Shown piece by piece: positions 34,474 through 42,958 of a stretch of DNA of 64,000 nt. Both the position numbers and the translations under genes were made by a program. The notes under the pieces are model-generated. The model searched no databases. It had not been told where the DNA came from and worked only from the letters and a program-made list of their open reading frames with translations. This DNA is from CAIYRG01 sp964446945 (GTDB lineage: Bacteria; Pseudomonadota; Alphaproteobacteria; Micropepsales; Micropepsaceae): the NCBI GenBank assembly GCA_964446945.1, contig CAYUQO010000005.1:124001-188000 (forward strand), in the 5' to 3' direction. Numbering within the stretch: the first letter of the stretch is position 1; every line of letters starts with the position of its first letter.

Positions 34474-34516
34474 AGCACTTTGCGATTTTGTTGAATCGCA
34501 AAGTGCTCTAGTTTTT
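34471..34516 (+). terminator. Rho-independent terminator that includes the stop codon
   Basis: TAGAGCACTTTGCGATT (34471-34487), loop TTGTTG and AATCGCAAAGTGCTCTA (34494-34510) form a perfect 17-bp stem followed by GTTTTTC. The first three bases are the stop codon of the SMP-30-like gene, so translation ends inside the stem. Confidence 0.85.
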
Positions 34517-34571
34517 CAATTGGCGCGTTTTCGGCGCCGAACCGGTAACCACTTCGGCGGAAAACGCTTTC

Positions 34572-34976
34572 ATGTCCTATGAAGAACGCGCTGGCGGGTT
34601 CAGGCGTGCCGCGTCGCGCAATGTCTTTGGCGAGCCGCTGCAACCCTGCTCGGTCAAACCGATGACGGGATTCTTCCGCAACGGCTGTTGTGACACCGGA
34701 CCGGACGATGCGGGAAGCCACACCGTCTGCGTGATCGTGACGGAGGAATTTCTCGAATTTTCGAAATCGCGTGGCAATGATCTTTCGACGCCGGCGCCGC
34801 ATTTCGGGTTTGCCGGATTGCAGCCCGGCGATCGCTGGTGTCTGTGTGCGCCGCGCTGGCAGGAGGCTTTGGAGGCGAATTCGGCGCCGCGTGTCATCTT
34901 GCGCGCGACGCATGAGGGCGCGCTGCAATTCTGCAAGCTCGCCGATCTCAAGCGCCACGCGATTGATCTCGCATAA
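34572..34976 (+). CDS. DUF2237 family protein
   Basis: A 134-residue soluble protein. It has the DUF2237 signatures NVFGEPLQPCS, TGFFRNGCCDTG, HTVCVIVTEEFLEFSKSRG and GDRWCLCAPRW. Several cysteines are conserved in the family, which suggests metal binding or redox chemistry, but no function is established. It stands alone between two terminators, so it is probably transcribed from its own promoter within 34517-34571, where no clear -35/-10 pair could be fixed. Confidence 0.93.
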   Translation: MSYEERAGGFRRAASRNVFGEPLQPCSVKPMTGFFRNGCCDTGPDDAGSHTVCVIVTEEFLEFSKSRGNDLSTPAPHFGFAGLQPGDRWCLCAPRWQEALEANSAPRVILRATHEGALQFCKLADLKRHAIDLA

Positions 34977-34980
34977 AACA

Positions 34981-35008
34981 AATGGCGCACGCGGAGGCGT
35001 GCGCCATT
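34981..35008. terminator. Bidirectional terminator between DUF2237 and PEBP genes
   Basis: AATGGCGCACGC, loop GGAG and GCGTGCGCCATT form a perfect 12-bp stem four bases after the DUF2237 stop codon and 26 bases from the stop of the convergent gene. A short A-run (AAAACA) precedes it on the + strand, which gives a T-run for the - strand transcript. Confidence 0.8.
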
Positions 35009-35033
35009 GTCTCAACAACAGTTCGCGGCTCGA

Positions 35034-35642
35034 TTACTTGCCGGTGTAGTTCACGACGATCTCACCCGAGGTGAGAACGTGATTCTTCATCGCGTTCACG
35101 ACCGTCTGACGATCGGCCTTCGCCGGATCGACATTCAGGTGCGTGTTCAGCGCGAAGACTTCGAAATGATAGGGATGGGTCTGCCCTGCCGGCGGCTTCG
35201 GTCCGATATAGCCAACCGCACCGCGGACATTCTTGCCCTGCTCAGCGCCATTCTCGAGATGTGCGTCGGTCGGAATGTTCTGCGGCAACTGGTTCGTGGT
35301 GGACGGAATATTGTAAATCACCCAATGAACAACCGGGTCGTGACGATTGACGCCGGCGTCTTCGGCGAGCACGACATAGGACTGCGTGCCGAGAGGACCC
35401 TTGGTCCACGCAATGCTCGGCGACATGTTGTCACCATTCTGCGTGTACTTGTCTTCCAGCTGGCCACCATTGGTGAATGCGCTGGAGGTCACCAGCAAAC
35501 GCGCCGAAGCGCCTGACGAAACCGCAATCTTGTTTGCGAGCAGCGGAGGACCGGCTTCCTGGCCCTCGGCGGCGAAGGCGGCAACGGCCATGAACGCGAC
35601 GGCTGCCAAACTTATTGCACTTGTACTGACGAAGTTTTTCAT
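35034..35642 (-). CDS. Secreted YbhB/YbcL family (PEBP-like) protein
   Basis: A 202-residue protein with a signal peptide (about 1-24, AAFAAEG). The mature part is a phosphatidylethanolamine-binding-like domain: NMSPSIAWTKGPLGTQSYVVLAEDAG, PVVHWVIYNIP and YIGPKPPAGQTHPYHFEVFAL, with the D-x-P-x-x-H-W and ligand-pocket histidine. The bacterial members are thought to bind small anionic ligands in the periplasm; targets are unknown. The ATG at 35642 gives a normal leader, in contrast to longer frames to 35726. The 207-base gap to the next gene upstream has no supported feature. Confidence 0.92.
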   Translation of the reverse strand: MKNFVSTSAISLAAVAFMAVAAFAAEGQEAGPPLLANKIAVSSGASARLLVTSSAFTNGGQLEDKYTQNGDNMSPSIAWTKGPLGTQSYVVLAEDAGVNRHDPVVHWVIYNIPSTTNQLPQNIPTDAHLENGAEQGKNVRGAVGYIGPKPPAGQTHPYHFEVFALNTHLNVDPAKADRQTVVNAMKNHVLTSGEIVVNYTGK

Positions 35643-35849
35643 GGGTTTGTTGAATCCGTGCATTGGTTGCGCGGCGCGGCTTATAGCACGCGGGGCGAGC
35701 GCCATTTCCAGATGCAAATGTCGCACAGCTTCAAACTGTCGTGTGGCTTTACGTCGCGGTTTTCTTGCATTTCTGCAATGTGCACCAGAGCAATGTCAGA
35801 AAAACCTGTCGCGCACATTTCGCGACGAATTGCCTTTTTCCAGCCCCAA

Positions 35850-36581
35850 TTACGGCCGCATTTCGCTCGATGAATTAATCACCGCATGAAGATTGCGCGC
35901 GTAGTCCACCGCGCCGCGAATATCCATAGCCGGGGCGACACGCGCGAATTCCTTGATCGCCAGCACGGCTGCCTGGGGCGCCTTGAGAATCTGCGCGCAA
36001 ATGCGTTCTGCAGCGGTTTCGAGACCGCCGCGTCCGTGCGCCACCTCGCTGACGACGCCGAGATGATGGGCCTGCTCTGCGCTCAGAACAGCCGTTGAAT
36101 AGGCGACATACATCAATTGCTTTGCGGTGACTTTGCCGAGCAACGCGGACATCGCGATGGTCGGCATGATGTTGTCGTTGAATTCGGGCATTTGAAATGA
36201 TGCGTCCCCGGCGGCAATTGTGATGTCGGCGCAGGCGGCAATGGCACAGCCAAAGCCGAGCGCGCGGCCCTGCACCGCCGCGACAATCGGTACCGGCGAA
36301 TCGCGAAACGCGCCGTAGCAGTCGAATATCACATCGCGTCCCCGCCGCGCCGCCAGCGCTTCGAGCTTTGGTGCGGCGGCGCCGCGCGGCGCGATGCGTC
36401 CGACACAAAAGTCATCGCCTGCCGCTTTCAACAGAACCATGCGGGCGCGGGCCGCTGCGCCGTGCAACAGTGATGCAAGCTGCCCGATCAGGGTATCATT
36501 CAGACCGTTGCCATGTTCGGGCCGATTCAGCGTGATGGTGAGGAGGCTTCCGTCGCAACGGTCGATGATGTCTTCACTCAA
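35850..36581 (-). CDS. Enoyl-CoA hydratase/isomerase family protein (crotonase)
   Basis: A 243-residue crotonase-fold protein: LTITLNRPEHGNGLND, then an oxyanion-hole segment (LLKAAGDDFCVGR) and VAAVQGRALGFGCAIAACADITIA. The usual first catalytic glutamate position (GFGxE or GAGCE) is here GFGCA, so it may lack normal hydratase activity and act as an isomerase, dehalogenase or other crotonase. It stands alone on the - strand; the 332-base gap to the + strand ctaA (36582-36913) is mostly palindromic repeat. Confidence 0.87.
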   Translation of the reverse strand: MSEDIIDRCDGSLLTITLNRPEHGNGLNDTLIGQLASLLHGAAARARMVLLKAAGDDFCVGRIAPRGAAAPKLEALAARRGRDVIFDCYGAFRDSPVPIVAAVQGRALGFGCAIAACADITIAAGDASFQMPEFNDNIMPTIAMSALLGKVTAKQLMYVAYSTAVLSAEQAHHLGVVSEVAHGRGGLETAAERICAQILKAPQAAVLAIKEFARVAPAMDIRGAVDYARNLHAVINSSSEMRP

Positions 36582-36739
36582 CGGATTTCCCCCATGGTCG
36601 CGGCATTCAGGCGACTATGGTGTAATTCCGGGGTGAGGTCCACGTTCAGCGGCCACGGATCGCGTGATCGCAATGCGCTCGCTTCCCCCGGATCGCGCCG
36701 CGCGCGTCCGGGGCTTCGGCGAGCTGTCCCCGCCCCGAA

Positions 36740-36840
36740 ATCGCCCCGGCGCGCTTTGCGCGCCTAGACTCTTGAATTCTGCCGCGGCGCTGTGCGCCGC
36801 GTGCGGGGCGACTTCGACCCGCCCCAAGGGGCGGGTTAAG
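36740..36840. repeat. GC-rich palindromic repeat, element D, in the gap before ctaA
   Basis: Three perfect hairpins in a row: GGCGCGC-TTT-GCGCGCC (36748-36764), CGCGGCGC-TGT-GCGCCGCG (36783-36801) and CCCGCCCC-AA-GGGGCGGG (36818-36835). They fill the core of the 332-base gap 36582-36913. A further imperfect pairing of AGGTC and GACCT follows. Distant from copies A-C in sequence, but similar in plan. The rest of the gap holds nothing I can assign. Confidence 0.65.
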
Positions 36841-36913
36841 AGGTCGCTGGCATGTGAGGCAAAAGACCTTATGGCCCATGGACGGAACCGGTGCGGGCGA
36901 CTAGGGATACGGC

Positions 36914-37987
36914 ATGACCGCCAGCGCAGTTACCTATGACGTTGCCGCTCCGGCGCAAGGCGACCGGGCGGTGGGGATTTGGCTTTTCTGCATTGCGGCG
37001 CTGATTGCCATGATAGTCGTCATTGGCGGATTGACGCGCCTGACGGGATCGGGACTTTCCATCACCGAGTGGCAGCCGGTCACAGGCGTTATTCCGCCGC
37101 TCAATCAGGCGGACTGGCAGGCGGAATTCGCCAAATATCAGGGTACGCCGCAATATGAATTGTTGAATCGCGGAATGGGGCTTGCCGCGTTCAAGACCCT
37201 GTATCTCTGGGAATGGACGCATCGGCTGCTGGGCCGAATCCTGGGTTTCGTTTTCCTCGTTCCGTTTCTCGGATTCCTGTGGCAGCGGCGGATTGACGGC
37301 AGGATAGCCTCGCGGCTCGGGATCATTTTTCTGCTGGGCGGCGCCCAGGGCGCGCTCGGCTGGTGGATGGTGCAGTCGGGTCTGACGGATGGCCGCGTCG
37401 TGGTCAGCCAATACCGTCTCGCCGCGCATCTCGGTCTGGCCACCATTCTGTTCGGTTACGTGTTCTGGACGGCGCTCGAGATCGCGGGTGCGGCGCGCAT
37501 CGCGCGTCCGGTGTCTGTCGGCGGAAGGATTTCGAGTCTCGGTTTCGTGGTGCTGGTATTCGTCCAGATGCTGTTGGGCGCATTCATGGCCGGTATTCAT
37601 GCCGGCCTCGCATTCAACACCTGGCCAAGCTATGCGGGGCGTTGGGTGCCGTTCGGGCTGTTCAATCTGTCGCCGTGGTGGCGCAATCATTTTGAAAACC
37701 ACGCGATGGTGCATTTCCAGCACCGCACGGTGGGTTACCTCGTTGCGGTTGTTGCGGCCGTTATGCTTTGGCGGCTGAAACATGCCGGCCGCTCCGCCCG
37801 GATCGCATCCATCCATGTTGCTGCACTGCTTGCGCTGCAGATCACACTCGGTGTCGTGACGGTGGTGACGTCGGTGGGATTGGCGCCGGCGGCGTTGCAC
37901 CAGATTTGCGCACTGGCGCTGTTCGCCAGTGCGCTTTGGTGGGCCTATACGCTTACTCCGCAGGAACTGCGCGGCGGTTTCCGATAA
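36914..37987 (+). CDS. ctaA: Heme A synthase (COX15/CtaA type 2)
   Basis: A 357-residue membrane protein with eight helices. The family's paired histidines are visible in WEWTHRLLGR, RLAAHLGLA, HFQHRTVGYL and LHQICALALF, the bis-histidine heme sites of the two four-helix halves. TRLTGSGLSITEWQPVTG is the typical first-loop motif of alphaproteobacterial and mitochondrial COX15. The enzyme oxidises the C8 methyl of heme O to make heme A for aa3-type oxidases, so the organism respires aerobically. It is not linked to ctaB or cox genes here. The end overlaps the convergent DoxX gene by 35 bases. Confidence 0.95.
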   Translation: MTASAVTYDVAAPAQGDRAVGIWLFCIAALIAMIVVIGGLTRLTGSGLSITEWQPVTGVIPPLNQADWQAEFAKYQGTPQYELLNRGMGLAAFKTLYLWEWTHRLLGRILGFVFLVPFLGFLWQRRIDGRIASRLGIIFLLGGAQGALGWWMVQSGLTDGRVVVSQYRLAAHLGLATILFGYVFWTALEIAGAARIARPVSVGGRISSLGFVVLVFVQMLLGAFMAGIHAGLAFNTWPSYAGRWVPFGLFNLSPWWRNHFENHAMVHFQHRTVGYLVAVVAAVMLWRLKHAGRSARIASIHVAALLALQITLGVVTVVTSVGLAPAALHQICALALFASALWWAYTLTPQELRGGFR

Positions 37988-38396
37988 ACGGAAAAGCGGG
38001 CGAGGGGATCAGGGCATAGGCGCCATCGCCGAGCCCGGCTTGCGCCAGCAATGCAATCGCCCAAAGGATCGGAAATTCGGCACCGCCGATGGTGAACCAG
38101 TATCCCTTGCGCTGCAGCCAGAATTGCGCCGCACCGAGGATCAGTGGCGTTGCGTAAAGCGCGACCCAGCGGGTGAAGATGCCGGGAATGAAGCAGACCG
38201 CGCCGAGGAATTCGCCCGACAGCACGTAAACAATCACCCAGGTGGGGTAGCCTTGCTGGACAAGGCCGTTCCACCAGGCATCGAAACCGCCCGGCAGAAC
38301 AAAGAATTTCCAATAGATATGGGCGATCGCGTAAAGGCCGAGACACACGCGCAGAAACAGTGCGGCATAGGGTGCGGTGCGGTTGTCGATCGGCAT
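37953..38396 (-). CDS. DoxX family membrane protein
   Basis: A 147-residue protein with four hydrophobic helices and the DoxX opening LFLRVCLGLYAIAHIYWKF. The last residues (SPAFPFIGNRRAVPAE) are encoded antisense to the heme A synthase C-terminus. DoxX proteins are thought to be membrane parts of redox complexes; some act with sulfur or thiosulfate metabolism. It lies just downstream of the FAD dehydrogenase gene on the same strand (51 bases), with which it might be cotranscribed. Confidence 0.85.
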   Translation of the reverse strand: MPIDNRTAPYAALFLRVCLGLYAIAHIYWKFFVLPGGFDAWWNGLVQQGYPTWVIVYVLSGEFLGAVCFIPGIFTRWVALYATPLILGAAQFWLQRKGYWFTIGGAEFPILWAIALLAQAGLGDGAYALIPSPAFPFIGNRRAVPAE

Positions 38397-38447
38397 TTTT
38401 TTCTCCTGGATTTTATGGGTGCAGGATTCCAGCCGCCGCCCTTTGCG

Positions 38448-39921
38448 TCAATGCTCCTCAGCGGCGTGAATGCCGGCGAGGCGGCTGAATACGGCGTTGC
38501 GGGTTTGGCCGGTAAAAGCCGGATAGTTGTGGAAGAAGAGGCCCAGGATATCGCCGGATGCGTAGAGGCCCTTGATCGGCTGATGAAGTGAATTCAGCAC
38601 CTGCGCCTTCTGGTTCACTTTGACTCCGCCAAAGGTGAAGGTGATACCGCAGGTTACGTGATAGGCCCGGAATGGCGGCGTATCGATCCGGTTGGCCCAG
38701 TTGGATTTGGGGATCACAAGTCCGTGCGTCTTTTTTTCCATCCGGCCGCGACGGATTGAACGGAATGTCGTCACGGCAGGCGGCATTGAACTCGGCAAGA
38801 GTGTGCAGCAGCACTTCCGGCGGCACTGCCGTCTTCACAGCCAGTTCGCGTAAATCCGGTGCTTCCTCGTAGGTGGCAGCGTGGTGCGGATAGCGATGCT
38901 GCCGGATGCCGGTCGCATCATAAATCTGCCAGGCGACCGCTCCGGGCTGCGCGAGAATGCTGCGCCCGGTCTTGGCATAGGTGTAGGAGTGCTGGGCCTC
39001 GCCCTCGTCGAAGAAGCGCTGACCCAGCGCGTTGACGGTGATTCCGAACGGGTAATCGTAGCGGCTTTGCGTGTTGCCGCGGCCATCGGCATCCTGGGGT
39101 GTTTCGAAATCGGGCGCTTTGGCATCGATCGGAGACATGTGGCCGCTTTGCCATTGGCCGGCAGTGGCGGCGCCGATCGCCACCAATGAATTCAACACTT
39201 CGCCGGTATCATGTTTGGAGCCGCGGACTTTGACGAAATCGGCATTGCCCGCGAGGTAGCGTGCGCGCATTTCCGCGCTGGCCTGAAATCCTCCGGCGCA
39301 GGCGATCAGCGCGGGCGCCGCAAGGTCATATTCCCGTCCGGCAGCGCAGACATGCACTCCCTCAATGCGGTGCATGTTGCCGTGGATTGCACTGACCGGA
39401 GAGGAAAAGCGGATTTCGATTTTTCTGTTCGCAGCGATGCGGCGCCACTGTTCCAACTGGCCCACGCCGCCGCCCGCGACGTGAATTGCAATACCACGTT
39501 CGAAATAGCGCCTATTGCCGACTTTGGCGTGCTCCTTGAGAATCTCCCAGCGAATTCCGGCGTCTTTCATCCAGTGCACCGCGGAGTTCGAGTGCCCGAC
39601 AAGCGTCCGGGCGAGCAGCGGGTCCATCCGCGAGAGCGTCATGCGCTCGAGGTCGGCGGCAAAGTCCTGTTCCGTGTAGGGTGGAATCTCCAGACTCGCG
39701 AATAAACCAGCGTCGATACCGGGCAGGAAGGCGCGGATTTCTTCGGCGCCGCGATGCCAGAAGCGAAAGCCGGTTCCGGAGTAGCGCGCATTGCCGCCAT
39801 ATTCGGCTTCGGGTGCTTTCTCCAGCATGACAATTTTTTCGGCGCCCTGTTCATGTGCCGCAACTGCAGCTTCGAAGGCGGCGCTTCCCGCGCCGATGAT
39901 GACGACGTCACACTGTTCCAT
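38448..39921 (-). pseudogene. FAD-dependent tricarballylate dehydrogenase-like gene with a +1 base frameshift
   Basis: The N-terminal two thirds encode a fumarate-reductase-type flavoprotein like TcuA: VVIIGAGSAAFEAA (FAD), MLEKAPEAEYGGNARYSG, and GQRFFDEGE near the active site. At a run of seven T on the + strand (38731-38737; poly-A in the message) the frame shifts. The expected C-terminus (HGLVIPKSNWANRIDTPPF; GITFTFGGVKVN; GLYASGDILGLFFHNYPAF) continues in another frame to 38448, while the unshifted frame ends with unrelated residues at 38458. Six A residues would restore a full protein of about 490 residues. It may be a sequencing error, a recent mutation, or a slippage site. It is followed on its strand by DoxX and preceded by the VOC gene. 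Confidence 0.85.
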
Positions 39922-39927
39922 TGAAAA

Positions 39928-40332
39928 TCAGGACGGGACTTTTGTCTTGGCAGCGCGCTTGTCGCGTTCGGGCTGGAATTCGGCCTCTTCGTAGCCGTGA
40001 ACCGAAACGTCGAACAGATTGCCATCGGGATCCATCGCCCGGTATTCGGCATAAGGACGATTGGCGGGGCGCTGCACCAGCGGTTCGTCGAATTTTTTCA
40101 AAGCGTCCTCGACCGCATTCAGATCATCGACATGGAAGCCAAAATGATTGATGCCGCTCGGTGTCGCTTCGCCGCGATTGCGCAGGAGCGCCAGGGTCAG
40201 ATATCCGTCGCTCATGTAAATGGGGCCGTTTGGCTCGGTGCGGATGCGTTTGAGACCAAACACCTCTTCGTAAAAAGCGGCGAGCCGCTCGGGACTTTTC
40301 GTCTTGATCGCCAGATGCCGGATTTTTGCCAT
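39928..40332 (-). CDS. VOC superfamily protein (glyoxalase/dioxygenase-like)
   Basis: A 134-residue protein with the two beta-alpha-beta modules of the vicinal oxygen chelate fold: IRHLAIKTKSPERLAAFYEE (metal His near the start) and SGINHFGFHVDDLNAVEDAL, then YRAMDPDGNLFDVS with the usual acidic metal ligand region. It could be a lyase or epimerase in the same pathway as the dehydrogenase. The start at 40332 has GGAGGGA upstream; a longer frame reaching 40581 is rejected. It is divergent from the MmgE/PrpD gene and six bases upstream of the dehydrogenase gene. Confidence 0.88.
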   Translation of the reverse strand: MAKIRHLAIKTKSPERLAAFYEEVFGLKRIRTEPNGPIYMSDGYLTLALLRNRGEATPSGINHFGFHVDDLNAVEDALKKFDEPLVQRPANRPYAEYRAMDPDGNLFDVSVHGYEEAEFQPERDKRAAKTKVPS

Positions 40333-40456
40333 CGCTCCCTCCAGTGATTTGCAGCAGTGTAGCCGCCATTTGGCACTGATGGCGAGACTGGCAGACGGGC
40401 AGTCGTTAGGCCAGTATGCCCGCGCCGGTGCCAATAGCCGGCCGTCAGGGGGATTG

Positions 40457-41851
40457 GTGATCGCACCGTTCGAGCAGATCAGTGAGCCGACACGCCGGCT
40501 CAGCGCCCATATTGCCGGCGCATTGCAACAGCCGATTCCGCCCGACGTGGCGGAGAAGTCTGGCCTGCATGTCCTGGACACTTTTGCGGCGATGATTTCC
40601 GGCGCGCGATTGCCGGCTGGGCAATTCGCGATCGCCTATGTCGAATCCCTTGGCGGTGCGCGGCAATCATCTGTTGTCGGGACGCGTCTGCTCACATCGT
40701 CAGCCAATGCAGCACTCGCCAACGGCATGCTTGCCCATGCCGATGAGACCGATGACTCGCACGCACCATCACGCACGCATCCCGGTTGCGCCGTCATACC
40801 CGCTGCGCTGGCCGTGGCTGAGAGCGTGCGCGCCAGCGGGAGGGATTTCCTTCATGCGGTGGTGCTCGGCTACGACATTGCCGCGCGGGTCAATTATTCG
40901 CTGGACCCGGAGGCTCTGGCGGTTTCGCGGCGCAGCACCCATAGTTTCGGCGGCTGTTTCGGCGCCGGAGCAGCGGCGGGCGCATTGCTCGGATTCGACG
41001 AGCGCCAGGCCCGCCACCTGCTTTCGCTGTGCGCCCAGCAGGCTTCCGGTGTCGGCTGCCACGTGCGTGATCCCGAACATGTCGAGAAGGCTTTCGACTT
41101 CGGCGGAATGCCGGCGCGAAACGGTGTCGCTGCGGCGACCATGATTGCAGCAGGCATGAGTGGCGTGGACGATGTGTTCGCGGGCGAGCGCAATTTCCTC
41201 GACGCCTATTCGGTAAATCCCGATCCGGAACAGCTTTGTGACGGCCTCGGTGAACGTTTTGAGATTTTGCAGACGAATATCAAAAAGTGGCCGGTTGGTT
41301 CTCCCGCCCAGGCCGCGCTGGACAGCCTGGTTGAACTAATCGAACGCGACCATATCGGACCGGCGGATGTCGATACCATCGAAGTCCATTTGCCCGGCAG
41401 TTCGGCTCGAACAGTCGATAACGCTCCGGCACCCAATCTCAACGTTCAGCACCTTCTGGCGATGCTACTGATCGACGGAAAACTTACGTTCGACAGCATT
41501 CATGATCACGCGCGTATGAGTGACGCGCAAATTCTCGCATTGCGAAGAAAGATCACTGTGGTCCAGAGCCAGGAATTGGCGCAGGCGAGGCCGCGCCGTC
41601 AGGCAATCGTCAATGTCAGCGCGCGCGATGGCCGCGTACTGTCGCACCGCGCCTTCGCGGTCCGCGGCACGGCCGACAATCCGATGACCACAACCGAAGT
41701 CGAAGCCAAGGCTTCCGAATTGATGGCCGGTGTCCTCGGTAACCGAAGGGCCAAAGCGATCATCGCAGCGATCCGGGATATTGAAGAGGCCGACGATGTC
41801 AGTGATCTACGGCGGCTGTGGCGGATATCGAATCGGGTTGACGGGTCGTGA
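40457..41851 (+). CDS. MmgE/PrpD family protein
   Basis: A 464-residue protein with the MmgE/PrpD fold: LSAHIAGAL, GLHVLDTFAAMISG, then LANGMLAHADETDDSH, the motif around the substrate site, and HSFGGCFGAGAAAGALLG. Members include 2-methylcitrate dehydratase, and related enzymes act on other tricarboxylic acids. GTG 40457 is chosen because AGGGGGA lies just upstream; in-frame ATG codons at 40379 and 40304 lack one and run into the divergent VOC gene. It overlaps the next gene by four bases (GTGA). With a tricarballylate-type dehydrogenase and a TctC-type protein nearby, a role in organic-acid breakdown is plausible. Confidence 0.85.
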   Translation: MIAPFEQISEPTRRLSAHIAGALQQPIPPDVAEKSGLHVLDTFAAMISGARLPAGQFAIAYVESLGGARQSSVVGTRLLTSSANAALANGMLAHADETDDSHAPSRTHPGCAVIPAALAVAESVRASGRDFLHAVVLGYDIAARVNYSLDPEALAVSRRSTHSFGGCFGAGAAAGALLGFDERQARHLLSLCAQQASGVGCHVRDPEHVEKAFDFGGMPARNGVAAATMIAAGMSGVDDVFAGERNFLDAYSVNPDPEQLCDGLGERFEILQTNIKKWPVGSPAQAALDSLVELIERDHIGPADVDTIEVHLPGSSARTVDNAPAPNLNVQHLLAMLLIDGKLTFDSIHDHARMSDAQILALRRKITVVQSQELAQARPRRQAIVNVSARDGRVLSHRAFAVRGTADNPMTTTEVEAKASELMAGVLGNRRAKAIIAAIRDIEEADDVSDLRRLWRISNRVDGS

Positions 41852-42921
41852 CGCTGTTGCTGTCGAATGAAGATGTCGAGAAAGCGCTGTCCATGCCCGA
41901 ATGCCTGGATGCGCTGGAGTCCGCCTACCGCGATCTTGGCCTCAGACGGGGTGGAAACGGTGTCCGCTCCGAACTCCTGACACCGACCACGCGCGATGAT
42001 GCGCTGTATTCACTTCTGACAATGAGCGGCGTCAATCCAGGCTTTGGAATCGGCGCGGTCAGGATCAATTCCGACATTCTTTCCTGGCCGATGTCGGATT
42101 CCGGGCCACGGCGAACCAAACTGCCTGCCGCGCCGGGCTCGCGATATACGGGATTGGTTCTGCTATTCAGCACCGAGAATGGCGAACCGCTGGCGATCTA
42201 TCCTGATGGCGTCGCCCAGCGCATGCGTGTGGCAGGAACATCCGGCGTCGCAGCGAAATATCTTGCGCGAGAGAACGCCCACGACGTCGCGCTGCTGGGG
42301 ACCGGTTGGCAGGCCGGAGGTCAGGCAATGGCGATTGCGGCCATCAGAAAGGTCCGGCGGATCCGTTGCTACAGCCCGCAGGCCGAACGGCGCGGGAATT
42401 TTGCGCGGGAGACGCAGTCAAAGCTCGGGATCGAATGCGTCGCGGCTGTTTCGGCGCGAGAGGCGGTGTCCGGCGCCGATATCGTGCTGCTGGCCACCAA
42501 CAGCCTTCAGCCGGTTTTCACTGCGGAGTGGCTTGAACCCGGAATGCATGTCAGCAGCCTGTCGCGGCTGGAGCTCGATCCGAAGGTGGCGGATGCTGCC
42601 GATGTGGCGTTCACCCATATTCGCGAAACCGACAACAAAATCCTGCGCACCGCCGGCGCCGATCTTGGAAGTGACGCGGAGCGGCGAAAAAACGCGCTCA
42701 GCCGCATGATCGGACAGACGACGCGACCGGAACTCTCCGACCTCGTTTTGGGGCATGCGGCCGGACGCGGCAATGAGGGTGAGATTACGCTTTTCCTCAA
42801 CTATTCCGGCCTTGGCTACCAATTCGCCGTGACAGGCCATGTGATTTACAGGAAAGCGCGGGAGTTGGGGCTTGGCCGCGAACTCGATACAGATTTGTTC
42901 ACCAGTGCAGTGCCGTCGTGA
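41848..42921 (+). CDS. Ornithine cyclodeaminase/mu-crystallin family protein
   Basis: A 357-residue NAD(P)-binding protein. Its central Rossmann fold has VALLGTGWQAGGQAMAI followed by the RRIRCYSPQAERRGNFAR strand, and the N-terminus reads LSNEDVEKALSMPECLDALE. The family includes ornithine cyclodeaminase, alanine dehydrogenases and ketimine or imine reductases; the substrate cannot be decided. It starts with GTG overlapping the PrpD-like stop, so the two are cotranslated. A dehydrogenase with a carboxylate pathway fits the neighbours. Confidence 0.87.
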   Translation: MTLLLSNEDVEKALSMPECLDALESAYRDLGLRRGGNGVRSELLTPTTRDDALYSLLTMSGVNPGFGIGAVRINSDILSWPMSDSGPRRTKLPAAPGSRYTGLVLLFSTENGEPLAIYPDGVAQRMRVAGTSGVAAKYLARENAHDVALLGTGWQAGGQAMAIAAIRKVRRIRCYSPQAERRGNFARETQSKLGIECVAAVSAREAVSGADIVLLATNSLQPVFTAEWLEPGMHVSSLSRLELDPKVADAADVAFTHIRETDNKILRTAGADLGSDAERRKNALSRMIGQTTRPELSDLVLGHAAGRGNEGEITLFLNYSGLGYQFAVTGHVIYRKARELGLGRELDTDLFTSAVPS

Positions 42922-42958
42922 GCAAGCTATTCTGGCACCCTGTTACGCTGGGTGATTC

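Noticed and set aside
38458..38735. Unshifted C-terminus of the FAD dehydrogenase frame
   Set aside because: Arg/Gln/Pro-rich residues after the poly-A run match no family, whereas the other frame gives the conserved end.
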